A stretch of 59,556 nt of DNA from Candidatus Methanomethylophilaceae archaeon (GCA_944322255.1 CALUOK010000015.1:1-59556), one strand, 5' to 3'; counted from the stretch's first letter, positions 1-8,732 are shown. Notes: a model not told the origin generated them from the sequence alone. Numbers and translations are program-made.

Positions 1-375
1 GGGACTTGAACCTGGGGAGATGTTCCGGGTCGCCGTCCTCGTTCCAATCACATCCGGACATGGCCCTCTCGACGCGCCTGCAGACCTCCTGCAGGCACTG
101 TGCGTACGGGATCTTGTATCTGGGATCCGAGGCCTTCATCCCGGGCAGGAGCGATGTGAGCTCTCCGTATTCCTCTGGCGGATGCCCATGACGGCATCCG
201 CCTTGCACTCTGCAAGGATGTGATTGTACGCGGATCCGCACACCGACAGCGTCTCCTCCAGCTTCCTGGTCTGGGTGGCGTTGTGGCTGAGGCCGTACTC
301 TATGGTGACGAACCTGTACTCCCTGTCGCTGTCGTCGGCATTGTCTCCACGTGCCATGGATAGCACATCGAACAT
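1..375 (-). pseudogene. Frameshifted TnpB (IS605 OrfB-type) N-terminal fragment
   Basis: The reading frame from 375 gives an N-terminus typical of TnpB/OrfB of IS200/IS605-family elements, including RFVTIEYGLSHNATQTRKLE and CGSAYNHILAECK. It runs into a stop near 136. The homologous sequence continues in another minus-strand frame to the window edge: from about 178 it reads PEEYGELTSLLPGMKASDP, then YKIPYAQCLQEVCRRVERAM, and ends near base 3 with the conserved-looking PRFKS. The break is therefore a frameshift near 178-185 (one base lost or two gained). The catalytic RuvC part and any associated guide RNA lie outside the window. TnpB is an RNA-guided nuclease that promotes retention of its transposon; this copy looks inactive unless the shift is a sequencing error. 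Confidence 0.75.
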
Positions 376-580
376 TCAGGTATTTTAACCTTACAGGAAA
401 AGTTTACTGGAACGGAGTCCACGGTTCAATGTGCCTGGATGTCCCGCCATGATATCGAAGAACTCGGATCGAACGATGACCAACACTGTCGTCCTGAACC
501 TGCACTGCAACGAGTTCGGATGCAGGTGATGAATCCAAGATTGCATTTCGGAAACACACGGTGGTCTAACATCCCCGTTC

Positions 581-808
581 TCAGTAATCGTCAACAGCAT
601 CGTCCAGACCCTCCTCTATCTCCTTGAACCTCTCCGCCGCGCAGTACAGCAGCACCGCGATCAGCGCTATGAACACGACGGACACCCCTGCGACGACCGG
701 CGCCGGGACCTCCATCACGAAGTAGGCCACCGGGACGAACGCCAGGAGCAGGACCATCAGGATGACGGATCCCACCACCCCGAGTTTCTTGGCTGTGTTC
801 GCATCCAT
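581..808 (-). CDS. Small two-TM membrane protein, unknown
   Basis: A 75-residue frame starting MDANTAKKLGVVG has two hydrophobic segments (about residues 8-28 and 34-54), separated by a Pro/Glu turn. A short acidic, probably cytoplasmic tail (ERFKEIEEGLDDAVDDY) follows. I do not recognise the family. The frame stays open upstream to an ATG at 877, which would add 23 residues; a weak TATA-like stretch lies upstream of that start, so a 98-residue leaderless product is possible. No strong ribosome binding site decides between them. It stands alone between the TnpB remnant and the divergent PUA gene. Confidence 0.5.
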   Translation of the reverse strand: MDANTAKKLGVVGSVILMVLLLAFVPVAYFVMEVPAPVVAGVSVVFIALIAVLLYCAAERFKEIEEGLDDAVDDY

Positions 809-910
809 GGCGCCGTCATCGTGCGACGGGAATATGAGCAATCTGCAAACAGCTCCGTTCCACCCGTTCGGCATCATTTTTACACCGAACCCCGATACAT
901 CCGCATTACC

Positions 911-1681
911 ATGGGAAGGAAGACGACCACGCTGAGATGATGTCCAGAATGCGACATCCCCGTCATAGACCGCAGGAGCTGCCCCGTCTGCCGTTCGAAG
1001 GCGTCACTGGTTGACGTGCCGGCGTTCGACATCCGCCCCGCCTTCCCATACGACCTGGACCGCCTGTCGGGACTCATCCGCGAACGTTACGGGTGCGAAA
1101 GAGTCCCCTTCTTCGAGGACTGCGTCGTCCTCCTCTACGGGAACGAGACCACCCACATAGGACTGTGCGCTGTGGCGCACGGAAGGGTCGTCGCCAGTTT
1201 CAAACGCCATTCGGACGGCAGTGAGAGTGCCCACCTCACCCTGGCGGGGGTCATCATGGCCGCCCCGTACATCTCCAGACGCATCGTCAGGATCAAGAGG
1301 AGCGCCGAACCGTACATCAGGACCGGGAAGAACGTAATGGCCACCTCGGTCACGTACACGGACCCGAGGATAGAACCCGGGAGCGACGCGATCGTGATGC
1401 TCGGGTACGGAAGGATCATAGCCACGGGGACGGCCAGGATGAGCGGCGGCCAGATGATAGAATCCGACAGGGGCATGGCGGTCAAGGTGAAGGCGGTCGA
1501 CAGGGGCGACGAGTCCCCCAGGATGCTGCCCTCCGACTGGGAGAAGGTCACGGAGGCCAACGGCGAGGTCATCCGCAGACGCGTGGCCGCCTCGGTCAGG
1601 TTCCTCCGCGGGAAGATCGGCGGCACCGACGCTGTTATATCGGCATTATCCCTCCACCCATCGCTGAGAGATGGAGGGTGA
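911..1681 (+). pseudogene. Zn-ribbon/PUA part of an archaeal PAPS-reductase-like protein, with in-frame TGA
   Basis: From ATG 911 the frame reads MGRKTTTLR, then TGA at 938-940, then CPECDIPVIDRRSCPVC and DIRPAFPYDLDRL. The two CxxC pairs form a zinc ribbon. The following PUA-type domain (for example IATGTARMSGGQM and SDRGMAVKVK) matches the N-terminal half of archaeal 'phosphoadenosine phosphosulfate reductase family' proteins. Those normally have LRW before the first CxxC, so TGA sits at the expected Trp codon. The frame ends at 1681, just where the PP-loop reductase domain should begin, inside the RNase P RNA 5' end. Without readthrough, translation could begin only at GTG 1016, giving 221 residues without the ribbon. 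I read it as a decayed gene; UGA readthrough is a less likely alternative. Confidence 0.65.
1633..1641 (+). promoter_or_regulatory. TATA box for RNase P RNA
   Basis: The sequence gttatatcg lies about 35-40 bases before the 5' strand of the RNase P P1 helix, a suitable distance for archaeal transcription start. It sits inside the last codons of the upstream PUA frame, so that frame's 3' end doubles as promoter. Confidence 0.5.
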
Positions 1682-1929
1682 CCGACGGTAGCCATCAGGG
1701 CAGCTGAGGAAGTTCCCCTCTCCTAGGGCAAGATGGACGGACGCAAGTCCGTGCGGCGAGAGCCGTGGCAAGGGCACAGAAACGACACGGACCGGGCTCA
1801 AGGATGATCCGCTAGGCGGTGACGTTCCCCGGGATTCGGTGAAACGGCGACTCCCCATCGGAGCAAGTCCGCACAGCGGGGCAGACCGGCCCGGGACCCG
1901 CGGGTAGGACGCTAAGTTGAATGTCACCT
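1676..1929 (+). ncRNA. rnpB: RNase P RNA (archaeal type)
   Basis: This RNA is the catalytic subunit that matures tRNA 5' ends. A stretch of about 254 bases has RNase P RNA hallmarks: GAGGAAGTTCCCC for the 5' P4 region, GGGCACAGAAACGACAC for the conserved ACAGAA element, GGTGAAACGGCGA, and a 3' end CGCTAAGTTGAATGTCACC. The ends pair as helix P1 (GGTGAC at 1677-1682 with GTCACC at 1923-1928, extended by a G-U pair). No credible protein frame explains the stretch. A TATA box lies at about 1633. The exact ends are inferred from P1. Confidence 0.85.
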
Positions 1930-1987
1930 GAAACAGAAAGGGGGCTACTACCATCACTCGGCACTCCAATCATCACGGTGAAAGGCA

Positions 1988-3211
1988 ATGCTCACTCTCA
2001 ACCGCTGTCCCAAGTGCTCTCCCGAGACCGGAATCAGAATCGTACCTCCGGAGGAGACCCTGAAGAGGGTGCTCCCCCTTCTGGAGACCGCCGGCCTCGG
2101 CAAGCCGGAGGACATCACCACCAAGGACGACGTGGGCATCCCCGTCTTCTCCGTGGACAGGCAGGAGACCGCCCTGGGCGTCCCCAAGTACTACAACGGC
2201 AAGGGTGTCACCAGGGAGCAGGCGGAGGCCTCGGCGGTCATGGAGTCCCTGGAGAGGTACAGCGCCGAACAGAGGGACACCGACGAGGTGGTCTACGGGA
2301 CCTACGAGCAGGCCTGCGACGTCATGATGACCGTGGACCCCAAGGACCTGATCCTGCCGCTGCCGATCCTGGACAGGTACATGAACGAGACCATAGCCTG
2401 GACCGAGGGATGGGAGATGTTCAGGGGCTGCCCCATATGGGTGCCCGCCTGCGCCGTCTACTACCCCTACTACCCCGACGGGGACCTCCAGCTGTTCAGA
2501 TGGCACACCAACGGCATCGCCTCCGGCAACACCATGGAGGAGGCCATACTCCACGCCCTGTTCGAGGACATCGAGAGGGACGCCTGGTCCATCGCCGAGT
2601 ACAGGGACATGACCAACGGCGACATCGTCGTGGACGACGAGGACTCCGTGCCGGCCCAGCTCATCGCCAGGTTCGCCGAGCAGGGCATCGAGATCCACCT
2701 GAAGGACCTCACCAGCGACGTCGGCATTCCCACCATCGGCGCTGCGGCGGACGACGTCCGCACGAAGGACCCCGAGATGCTGACCATCGGCGTCGGGACC
2801 CACCTGAACCCGGAGATCGCCGCCATCAGGGCCATCACCGAGGTGGCGCAGAGCAGGGCCACCCACAAGCACGGGGCCAAGATCAACGCGCAGCTCCAGA
2901 AGGTCACCCAGGACATGGGCTACGACCGCATCAAGGAGGTCAACCACATGTGGTTCGGCGAGAGCCGCAGGAAGACCAGGCTCAGCGAGATCCCCGACAG
3001 GTCCACACCCTACGTCCTGGACGACATCGAGGTCGTCCTGGGGAGCCTCGTGGAGGCCGGGTTCGACAGCGTCATCGCGGTCGACCTGACAAGACCGGAG
3101 ATAGGCGTCCCCGTGGTCAGGATGATCGTCCCCGGCATGGAGGTCAGCACCATGGACCCCGAGAGGGAGGGCGGCAGGCTCAGCGGCATGTGGCCCCCGG
3201 TCAGGGTCTGA
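1988..3211 (+). CDS. ycaO: YcaO-family protein (methanogenesis marker 1; McrA thioglycine formation)
   Basis: A 407-residue YcaO-domain protein. YcaO enzymes activate a peptide backbone amide with ATP; in methanogens this homologue (methanogenesis marker protein 1) is required, together with TfuA, for the thioglycine in the McrA active site. The N-terminus has a CPKC pair (LNRCPKCSPETGIRIVPPEE). The YcaO nucleotide/Mg acidic motifs are visible as ASAVMESLERYSAEQ and ALFEDIERDAW, followed by an Arg/Glu-rich core and a proline-containing C-terminus (GMWPPVRV). The ATG follows RNase P RNA by about 60 bases. The mcr operon modified by this enzyme lies 15 kb away. I saw no tfuA in the window. Confidence 0.9.
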   Translation: MLTLNRCPKCSPETGIRIVPPEETLKRVLPLLETAGLGKPEDITTKDDVGIPVFSVDRQETALGVPKYYNGKGVTREQAEASAVMESLERYSAEQRDTDEVVYGTYEQACDVMMTVDPKDLILPLPILDRYMNETIAWTEGWEMFRGCPIWVPACAVYYPYYPDGDLQLFRWHTNGIASGNTMEEAILHALFEDIERDAWSIAEYRDMTNGDIVVDDEDSVPAQLIARFAEQGIEIHLKDLTSDVGIPTIGAAADDVRTKDPEMLTIGVGTHLNPEIAAIRAITEVAQSRATHKHGAKINAQLQKVTQDMGYDRIKEVNHMWFGESRRKTRLSEIPDRSTPYVLDDIEVVLGSLVEAGFDSVIAVDLTRPEIGVPVVRMIVPGMEVSTMDPEREGGRLSGMWPPVRV

Positions 3212-3245
3212 GCCATGTTTTAAGGAACTTCGGAGATACGGGAGC

Positions 3246-3911
3246 ATGGATGGAATCAGAGCCGTGGGCTTCGACCTGGACGGCACGTTCATGAAGACCC
3301 GTGTCGACTACTCCAAGCTGGACACCGCGGACCGCAGGGTTTGCCTGGAGCACGGCATCCCGTTCGACGACATAGACTTCGGCGACTCCCCGAAACGTCC
3401 ACGCGCCCCCATCCGCGCCTGGCTGGAGGCCAACGGCCGCGGGGACGAGTTCCAGAGCGTCAGCGACGACATCGACCGCGCCTTCACCGAGTGCGAATGC
3501 GAGTTCGTGCACGAGGCCGTGCCGTTCCCGGGATCCGCCGAGTGCATCCCGCTGCTGAAGTCGAAGGGGCTGAAGGTCGGCCTCCTCACCCGCGGCAGCC
3601 TCGAGTACGCCACCAGGGCCCTGGGCCCGCTTTCCGGAGAGTTCGACTTCGTGATGGGCAGGGACCACTCCGACTACGACAACGCCAAGCCCTCTCCGAA
3701 GGCCATGGAGGAGTTCGCCGAGGAACTGGGAGTCAGACCCGATGAGATCCTGTACGTCGGCGACAACAGCACCGACTGGATGTCCGCCCACGGCGCCGGG
3801 GCCAGGTTCGTCGGCGTCAGGACTGGTTCCGGATCCGACGCGATGTGGTCGTCCATAGACCCGTCCATCCCCGTGATAGACCACGCCGGCGACGTCGTGT
3901 ATCTCCTCTGA
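3246..3911 (+). CDS. HAD-superfamily hydrolase
   Basis: A 221-residue HAD phosphatase. All four motifs are visible: nucleophile DLDGT at residues 10-14, motif II GLLTRGS, Lys of motif III in NAKPSPKAMEEFAEELG, and motif IV VGDNSTDW. The alpha-helical cap between motifs I and II is about 90 residues, which fits subfamily I (phosphoglycolate phosphatase-like). The substrate cannot be told from sequence. It starts 34 bases after ycaO and may share its transcript. The protein is soluble and cytoplasmic. Confidence 0.85.
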   Translation: MDGIRAVGFDLDGTFMKTRVDYSKLDTADRRVCLEHGIPFDDIDFGDSPKRPRAPIRAWLEANGRGDEFQSVSDDIDRAFTECECEFVHEAVPFPGSAECIPLLKSKGLKVGLLTRGSLEYATRALGPLSGEFDFVMGRDHSDYDNAKPSPKAMEEFAEELGVRPDEILYVGDNSTDWMSAHGAGARFVGVRTGSGSDAMWSSIDPSIPVIDHAGDVVYLL

Positions 3912-3966
3912 GGATAGCCATCAACTTTCTCCGAGCAGTGCCCGGATTTTAGAACACTGTAAAAGT

Positions 3967-3986
3967 GGCGGTCCCGGAGGACCGCC
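3967..3986 (-). terminator. Hairpin terminator after the GlcD-like gene
   Basis: A perfect 8-bp stem GGCGGTCC/GGACCGCC with a CGGA loop lies just past the stop of the minus-strand flavoprotein. On that strand it is followed by ACTTTTACAG. It separates two convergent genes. Confidence 0.6.
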
Positions 3987-3995
3987 TTGAAAGGT

Positions 3996-6746
3996 TTACT
4001 GCGTTCCGTCGCCCAGCTTGTGGACGCGGTCCAGGGTCTTCATGTGCTCGAGGTCGTCGTACCTGAACCTCTCGAGGTTGGCACTGAAGGTCTTGTCGGC
4101 GGGCAGGATCTTCTTGACGACCTGGATGAGGGCGCTTCCCATGGACATCAGGCCCTTGTTCATGTCGATTCCGAACCTGGTCATTCCGCAGACAAGGTGT
4201 CCGGGGTTGACGACGTCGTGGGGGTCCAGGGCGGTCTTGATCTCCCTCTGCATGGTGGCGGTGGCGGAGTTGTGGATGACGTCCATGTTCCAGGCGAAGA
4301 ACACTCCGAATCCGGTGGTCCTTCCTCCGTACCTCTGGGCGACGTCACCGAGGTAGAAGTTGAATCCGAAGGACATCATTCCGGTCAGGAGCTCGTCGTC
4401 CTTGAAGTAGTAGGGCATGAACAGGGCGGTGTTCCTGTCGGCCATGACTCCGATGACTCCTCCGGCCTCCATCTTCATGTTCTTGAATCCCTCGTAGCAC
4501 TCGTCGGTGAACTCGCCCCAGTGCACGGTGGGGACGATGACCTCTCCGGGGATCTCCCCGACTCCGACCCTCCTGGCCCTGAACTCGTAGCACCTCTCGG
4601 ACCACTCGTGCTCGGCGATCTCGGAGGAGATCTTCCTTCCGCCGGCCTTCTCGGCCATGGCGTCGAGGGCGGACTCCTCGAGGTCGTTGTGCTTCTCGTC
4701 TCCCTGGACGGTCACGAGCCACAGGTTCTTCACGTCGGGGGAGTGGTGGACTCCGGCCCTCTTCTGGTTGGCGAAGTGCAGGTAGTCGGACCAGGCGACG
4801 TGCAGGGGCCTGACGGACGGGTGGTGGACCATCTCCTGCATGGGACCGTCGATGTCCCTCAGGGCGTCGAACTCGTAGGCGAGGCACCTGACCTCTCCCA
4901 TGGGATGGAGCCTGAAGGTCAGGGTTCCGATGATTCCCAGGGTTCCCTCCGCTCCGGAGAAGAACTGGTTCAGGTTGAAGGAGGCCCTGTAGGACCCGGT
5001 GTCGGTGTATCCGGTGTTGATGATGGATCCGTCGTCGGCGATGACCTCGGCGTTCAGGACGTTCTCCCTGGCGGCGCCGTACTTGTAGGAACCGATTCCC
5101 ATTCCGTTGGTGGAGTACCAGGCTCCGACGGTGGCGGACGGGAACGAGGAGGGGTAGGATCCGATGATGTATCCCTCCTTCATGCAGGCCTCGAGGAGGT
5201 TCTTCCATGTGCATCCTCCCTGGACCTTGACGTACAGTCCCTCCTTGTTGATCTCGACGATCTTCTTCATCTTGGAGGACATGTCGAGCAGGATACCGGC
5301 GTTGGTGGGCATACATCCGGCCAGTCCCCAGGAGGCGCTTCCCCTGGGGGTGACGGCGATCCCGTTCTCGTAGGCGAGGGCCATGACCTCGGAGATCTGC
5401 TGGACGGTCTCGGGCCTGACGATGACGTCGGGGATGTTCTTGAAGGCGATTCCGGCCTCCTTCGGGAGGGGAGCCATGTCGTGGCTGTACAGGACCCTGT
5501 CCATGCCGCTGACGTTGACGTTCTTGGCGCCGACGATGGCCTTGAGCCTCTCGATGATGGCGGGGGTGACCTCCCTGCTGAGCTTGACGTCCTCGACGGG
5601 CTTCCCGGCGAAGGCGTCCTCGATCCTCCTGATGTACTTGTTGGTGGCCTCGTCGCGGTACTTGCTGGGGCACCTGATGCTGGCCCTTCCTCCGAGCTCC
5701 TCGGCCTTGTCGGCCGCGGCGTCGTAGTCGGCGTCGGCTCCCTCGTAGAGCTTCACGGCGACGGTGCTCTTGTCGGGGACGTTTCCGGCGATGGTGAAGC
5801 CGGCGATGCCCTTGCAGGCCTCGACATAGGCTGCGAAGTTCTTCAGGGGGACGTACATGGTGACCGCGTCGGGGTCGACGCAAGCGGCGGTGTCGATGCC
5901 TCCGAAGAGCTCGTCGGCCTCGGACTGCTCCAGCTTCGTGGCTCCGGCATCGGCCATCATGGCGTCGACGGCCTCGATGTCGAGGTCGACGAACTCCTCG
6001 GCGCCCTGGAAGGCCATGACGGTCTTGAGGGTGTTGAAGGAGATGTGCATGGGCTTGACGGAGGGGCTCTGGGCGATCTGCTGCCAGACCTCCTGCATCT
6101 TGTCGGATCCGGGGAGCTCGTAGGCGACGACCTTCACGACGCCCTTGGGGTGGAGCTTGAAGGTGACGTCGGTGACGATGGCGAGCCTTCCGGAGGAGGC
6201 GGTCAGGGCCTGGATCATGTTGTATCCGGACATGTAGTAGCCGATGTCGTCGTATCCGGTCTCCAGGAGCTTGCCCTCGTAGTCAATGGCGCGGACGTTG
6301 TCGACGGAGTCCTTGACGGTTCCGTACTTGAAGGATCCGATGCCCTCCTGCTCGGTGTAGATCCAGTCCTCGACGGTGGGGTCGGCTCCGGCGGGGCGGA
6401 CTCCGATGGTGAATCCCTCGGCGTCGACGGCCTTGAGGATGGTGCTGAACTTGCATCCGGCCTGGGCCCTGACGGTCTGGGCGTCCTTGTCGATGTCGAT
6501 GAGGGCGTTCATGTCGGACATGTCAACGAGGACGTCGCCCTCGGTGTGGCTGCCCTTCCTGCTGAGGGGGGAGATGGACGCTCCGGCGGACATGACGGCG
6601 GAGACCGCCTTGGCGAGGTCGTCGGCGTTGGCGGGTTTGATGACTGTCTTTCCCTCTACCTCGGAGACCCTGGAGTTCCCGATGAGGGAGCAGATGTGCT
6701 CCACCGTGTCGGCGGAGAAGTTGGCGGATTCTGCGTTTCCTTTCAT
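3996..6746 (-). CDS. Tandem FAD-binding oxidoreductase, GlcD/D-lactate dehydrogenase-like
   Basis: A 916-residue protein made of two GlcD-type halves. The C-terminal half (about residues 400-916) is a complete FAD-binding PCMH plus FAD-oxidase C unit, with PRGSASWGLAGCMP, ATVGAWYSTNGMGIGSYKYG and GAEGTLGIIGTL. The N-terminal half (about 30-400) repeats the fold but its FAD-loop is degenerate (PLSRKGSHTEGD), although GIGSFKYG is kept. Typical GlcD proteins are about 450-500 residues, so this is a duplication-fusion. GlcD homologues in methanogens are thought to work with HdrD-like Fe-S proteins; no hdrD is present here. ATG 6746 is preceded by GGAGGTCG. It is transcribed alone and ends at a hairpin. 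Confidence 0.85.
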   Translation of the reverse strand: MKGNAESANFSADTVEHICSLIGNSRVSEVEGKTVIKPANADDLAKAVSAVMSAGASISPLSRKGSHTEGDVLVDMSDMNALIDIDKDAQTVRAQAGCKFSTILKAVDAEGFTIGVRPAGADPTVEDWIYTEQEGIGSFKYGTVKDSVDNVRAIDYEGKLLETGYDDIGYYMSGYNMIQALTASSGRLAIVTDVTFKLHPKGVVKVVAYELPGSDKMQEVWQQIAQSPSVKPMHISFNTLKTVMAFQGAEEFVDLDIEAVDAMMADAGATKLEQSEADELFGGIDTAACVDPDAVTMYVPLKNFAAYVEACKGIAGFTIAGNVPDKSTVAVKLYEGADADYDAAADKAEELGGRASIRCPSKYRDEATNKYIRRIEDAFAGKPVEDVKLSREVTPAIIERLKAIVGAKNVNVSGMDRVLYSHDMAPLPKEAGIAFKNIPDVIVRPETVQQISEVMALAYENGIAVTPRGSASWGLAGCMPTNAGILLDMSSKMKKIVEINKEGLYVKVQGGCTWKNLLEACMKEGYIIGSYPSSFPSATVGAWYSTNGMGIGSYKYGAARENVLNAEVIADDGSIINTGYTDTGSYRASFNLNQFFSGAEGTLGIIGTLTFRLHPMGEVRCLAYEFDALRDIDGPMQEMVHHPSVRPLHVAWSDYLHFANQKRAGVHHSPDVKNLWLVTVQGDEKHNDLEESALDAMAEKAGGRKISSEIAEHEWSERCYEFRARRVGVGEIPGEVIVPTVHWGEFTDECYEGFKNMKMEAGGVIGVMADRNTALFMPYYFKDDELLTGMMSFGFNFYLGDVAQRYGGRTTGFGVFFAWNMDVIHNSATATMQREIKTALDPHDVVNPGHLVCGMTRFGIDMNKGLMSMGSALIQVVKKILPADKTFSANLERFRYDDLEHMKTLDRVHKLGDGTQ

Positions 6747-6806
6747 GATTCGACCTCCACAGTCAAGGCTGTGGCTGAATTGACGAATCGTGTACTATCT
6801 GATGCG

Positions 6807-7244
6807 TTATAAGGGTTTCCCGCTCGGAAAAGAAATGAGAGAAAATGAGATTAATCCGGCCTCCGCGACCAGTCTGGCTGTTGCCTCGGGGGTCGTCCGG
6901 AACAGGTGCGTCCGGCACCTGCAGTCGGAGCATCCGAAGCCGTCCGCGGCGGGCTCCATCCCGCACCTCGCGGCCATGGACGCCAGGGTGCACTCCGGGA
7001 TCGGGTCGGGATACGACACGTAGGCGTCCACGGAGTCTGCCGCCATGGTGAGACGGTCTATGTGCCAGCGCACCTTCTTCTCGCGTGAGAGATGGCGGGA
7101 GACCCTCTGGTCCAGGCCGCCCATGGCGCTGCCCACGTAGCAGTACTCGCCGGCAGAAAAGCGAAGGGTGCCCAGGGCCCCGACCTCCAGTTCGGTGTCG
7201 GAGCCGAGGGCGATTGTGAGTATGTAGGTTCCGGGCCGTCTCAT
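6807..7244 (-). CDS. DUF123 / GIY-YIG-like nuclease family protein
   Basis: A 145-residue protein of the archaeal DUF123 family, a circularly permuted relative of GIY-YIG (URI) endonucleases. The characteristic blocks are visible: PGTYILTIAL, AGEYCYVGSAMGGLDQRVSRHL, KKVRWHIDRL, and a cysteine-rich stretch ECTLAS...GCSDCRCRTHLF. Its ATG overlaps the stop of mmp7 by four bases (ATGA), so it is the last gene of the A2-mcrC-mmp operon. Its link to methanogenesis is positional only. The substrate is unknown. Confidence 0.8.
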   Translation of the reverse strand: MRRPGTYILTIALGSDTELEVGALGTLRFSAGEYCYVGSAMGGLDQRVSRHLSREKKVRWHIDRLTMAADSVDAYVSYPDPIPECTLASMAARCGMEPAADGFGCSDCRCRTHLFRTTPEATARLVAEAGLISFSLISFPSGKPL

Positions 7245-8173
7245 GCGTTCCTGCGACGGTCCTCGTCCGCGACCTGCGAGCGGGTCTTGATGCGGATGAT
7301 GGTGCTGCTGTCGTCGATCTTTGACGGGGTGATGTCGGCGATCTCGCCGAGCTTCCTGCCGAACACGACGACGTTCTCCAGGTACTCCCTGTGCTCGTGG
7401 TAGGGGATCTTCACCCTGATACCGTCCAGATGCAGGACCATCGGCGACGGCCTGAGACACATGTTGATGGGCTCGTACTCCTCCAGGATGGTCTTGACCT
7501 CCGCGGGGTGCACGTAGAGCGGGTCCTCCTCGAGACTGCGCTTCTTCTCCTTCAGGACCGCCTCCGTGACGTCGGCGATCTCGTCCAGCTTGGCCCTCTC
7601 TGGGGGAGTCCTCATCCTGGCCGCCTTGCGCCCGACACCGGTGACGATGGCGTCGCAGGTGTCCTCGATGCCCTCGGGCACTGGCCCGCACACCAGGACT
7701 GTGGGGGCGTGGATGTCCCTCATGAGCTCGGATTTGGTCTCCACGCAGCTCTTGAAGTTGCCCATCATGAAGATGACGGCGTCGTACTCGTCCAGGGTCA
7801 TCCTCTCGGTGGTGGATATCTGGGACGTCGCCTTGCCGCGGCCCCTGGCCATACCCATGACCACGGTCACGGCGCCGTACCTCCTGAGCTCCTCCGCGAT
7901 GTCGCAGATGGGGTGGGGCATGTGGTGCCTGCCCAGGGTGGGTCCGACCACGGCGATCTCGGTTCCCGCCAGCGGGACGCTCTTGACGACGCCTCCGATG
8001 TCGGTGCACATCCTCTCGATGGCCTCCCTGTCCTCCTCCGGCACGGACATGATGACGGTGAGCATCTGGGAGCTCCTGTTCTTCTGGAGGACAACGCCTC
8101 CGACATCGTCGATGAGCTCGTAGAGCTCCTCGGAGCGGTAGACACCGCCGTCGTACATCAGAACCTCAAACAT
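7241..8173 (-). CDS. Methanogenesis marker protein 7
   Basis: A 310-residue protein I recognise as methanogenesis marker 7, found only in methanogens and their relatives. It begins MFEVLMYDGGVYRSEELYEL and has the conserved blocks VGPTLGRHHMPHPICDIAEE and SQISTTERMTLDEYDAVIF, with cysteines in NFKSCVETKSEL. Marker proteins of this cluster, with McrC and A2, have been purified with the ATP-dependent reactivation complex of methyl-CoM reductase in Methanothermobacter. A precise reaction for Mmp7 is not established. It overlaps mmp17 upstream by 8 bases and DUF123 downstream by 4. Confidence 0.88.
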   Translation of the reverse strand: MFEVLMYDGGVYRSEELYELIDDVGGVVLQKNRSSQMLTVIMSVPEEDREAIERMCTDIGGVVKSVPLAGTEIAVVGPTLGRHHMPHPICDIAEELRRYGAVTVVMGMARGRGKATSQISTTERMTLDEYDAVIFMMGNFKSCVETKSELMRDIHAPTVLVCGPVPEGIEDTCDAIVTGVGRKAARMRTPPERAKLDEIADVTEAVLKEKKRSLEEDPLYVHPAEVKTILEEYEPINMCLRPSPMVLHLDGIRVKIPYHEHREYLENVVVFGRKLGEIADITPSKIDDSSTIIRIKTRSQVADEDRRRNA

Positions 8174-8732
8174 CTGCGGAACCTCCCATGGCGACGTGGA
8201 CCTTCCTTCCGCGCTCGATCATCTCCGGCAGCAGGACCTCCTCGGTGGCCACCACGGTGATGACGTTGTCGCTGATCAGGGCCTTCCTGTTCTTGATGCC
8301 CTCGGGCATCGTCCTCCACAGGGCGGCCATGATCTCGCGCCTGTCGTCCTCGCCCGAGGCAACGACGATGGCATTCACGTCCGTGTCCTTGGCGCCCTGC
8401 ACGTCCAGGTCGAACCTGGTCTGCTGGTACACGGCCTTCCTCCCGTACTTCGCCCACAGCTCCTTCAGGATGTCCGGGGCGTAGCGCTCCTGGGTGATGG
8501 TGACGTGTACCCCGCCGACGTCGGTCCTGACGGTGGCCACGTCCCCGATGGTCTTGGCGGCCGGGGCCGCCCTCAGGACGATGGAGAAGATGAACAGGGG
8601 CGTGGCCGGCTCCAGGGTCAGCTGGACCTTGTCGATCAGCACCGCCTTGTTCAGGTCGCTCATGATGTCGTCGAAGAGCCTCGCGTAGGCATCGTTGCCG
8701 TACTCGTCGCCTCCGATTATCTCTATGTCCAT
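8166..8732 (-). CDS. Methanogenesis marker protein 17
   Basis: A 188-residue protein matching methanogenesis marker 17 (DUF2112). It starts MDIEIIGGDEYGNDAYARLF and contains PLFIFSIVLRAAPAAKTIGD and TDVGGVHVTITQERYAPDIL. It is soluble, and no catalytic motif is evident. It begins 9 bases after mmp15 and overlaps the start of mmp7. Mmp17 is one of the proteins reported in the MCR-activation complex; its mechanism is unknown. Confidence 0.87.
   Translation of the reverse strand: MDIEIIGGDEYGNDAYARLFDDIMSDLNKAVLIDKVQLTLEPATPLFIFSIVLRAAPAAKTIGDVATVRTDVGGVHVTITQERYAPDILKELWAKYGRKAVYQQTRFDLDVQGAKDTDVNAIVVASGEDDRREIMAALWRTMPEGIKNRKALISDNVITVVATEEVLLPEMIERGRKVHVAMGGSADV

Noticed and set aside
391-600. 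69-residue minus-strand frame between the TnpB remnant and the small membrane gene
   Set aside because: No recognisable motif, no ribosome binding site and atypical composition; the stretch 376-580 shows nothing I can support.
1921-3294. Long frames on both strands over ycaO (457 and 439 residues)
   Set aside because: Arg/Gly/His-rich or Gly/Val/Asp-rich translations without motifs; the 407-residue YcaO frame explains the region.
3987-6812. A 941-residue plus-strand open frame
   Set aside because: It is the antisense shadow of the GlcD-like gene; its Gly/Val/Asp-rich repetitive composition is typical of high-GC antisense frames and no family matches.
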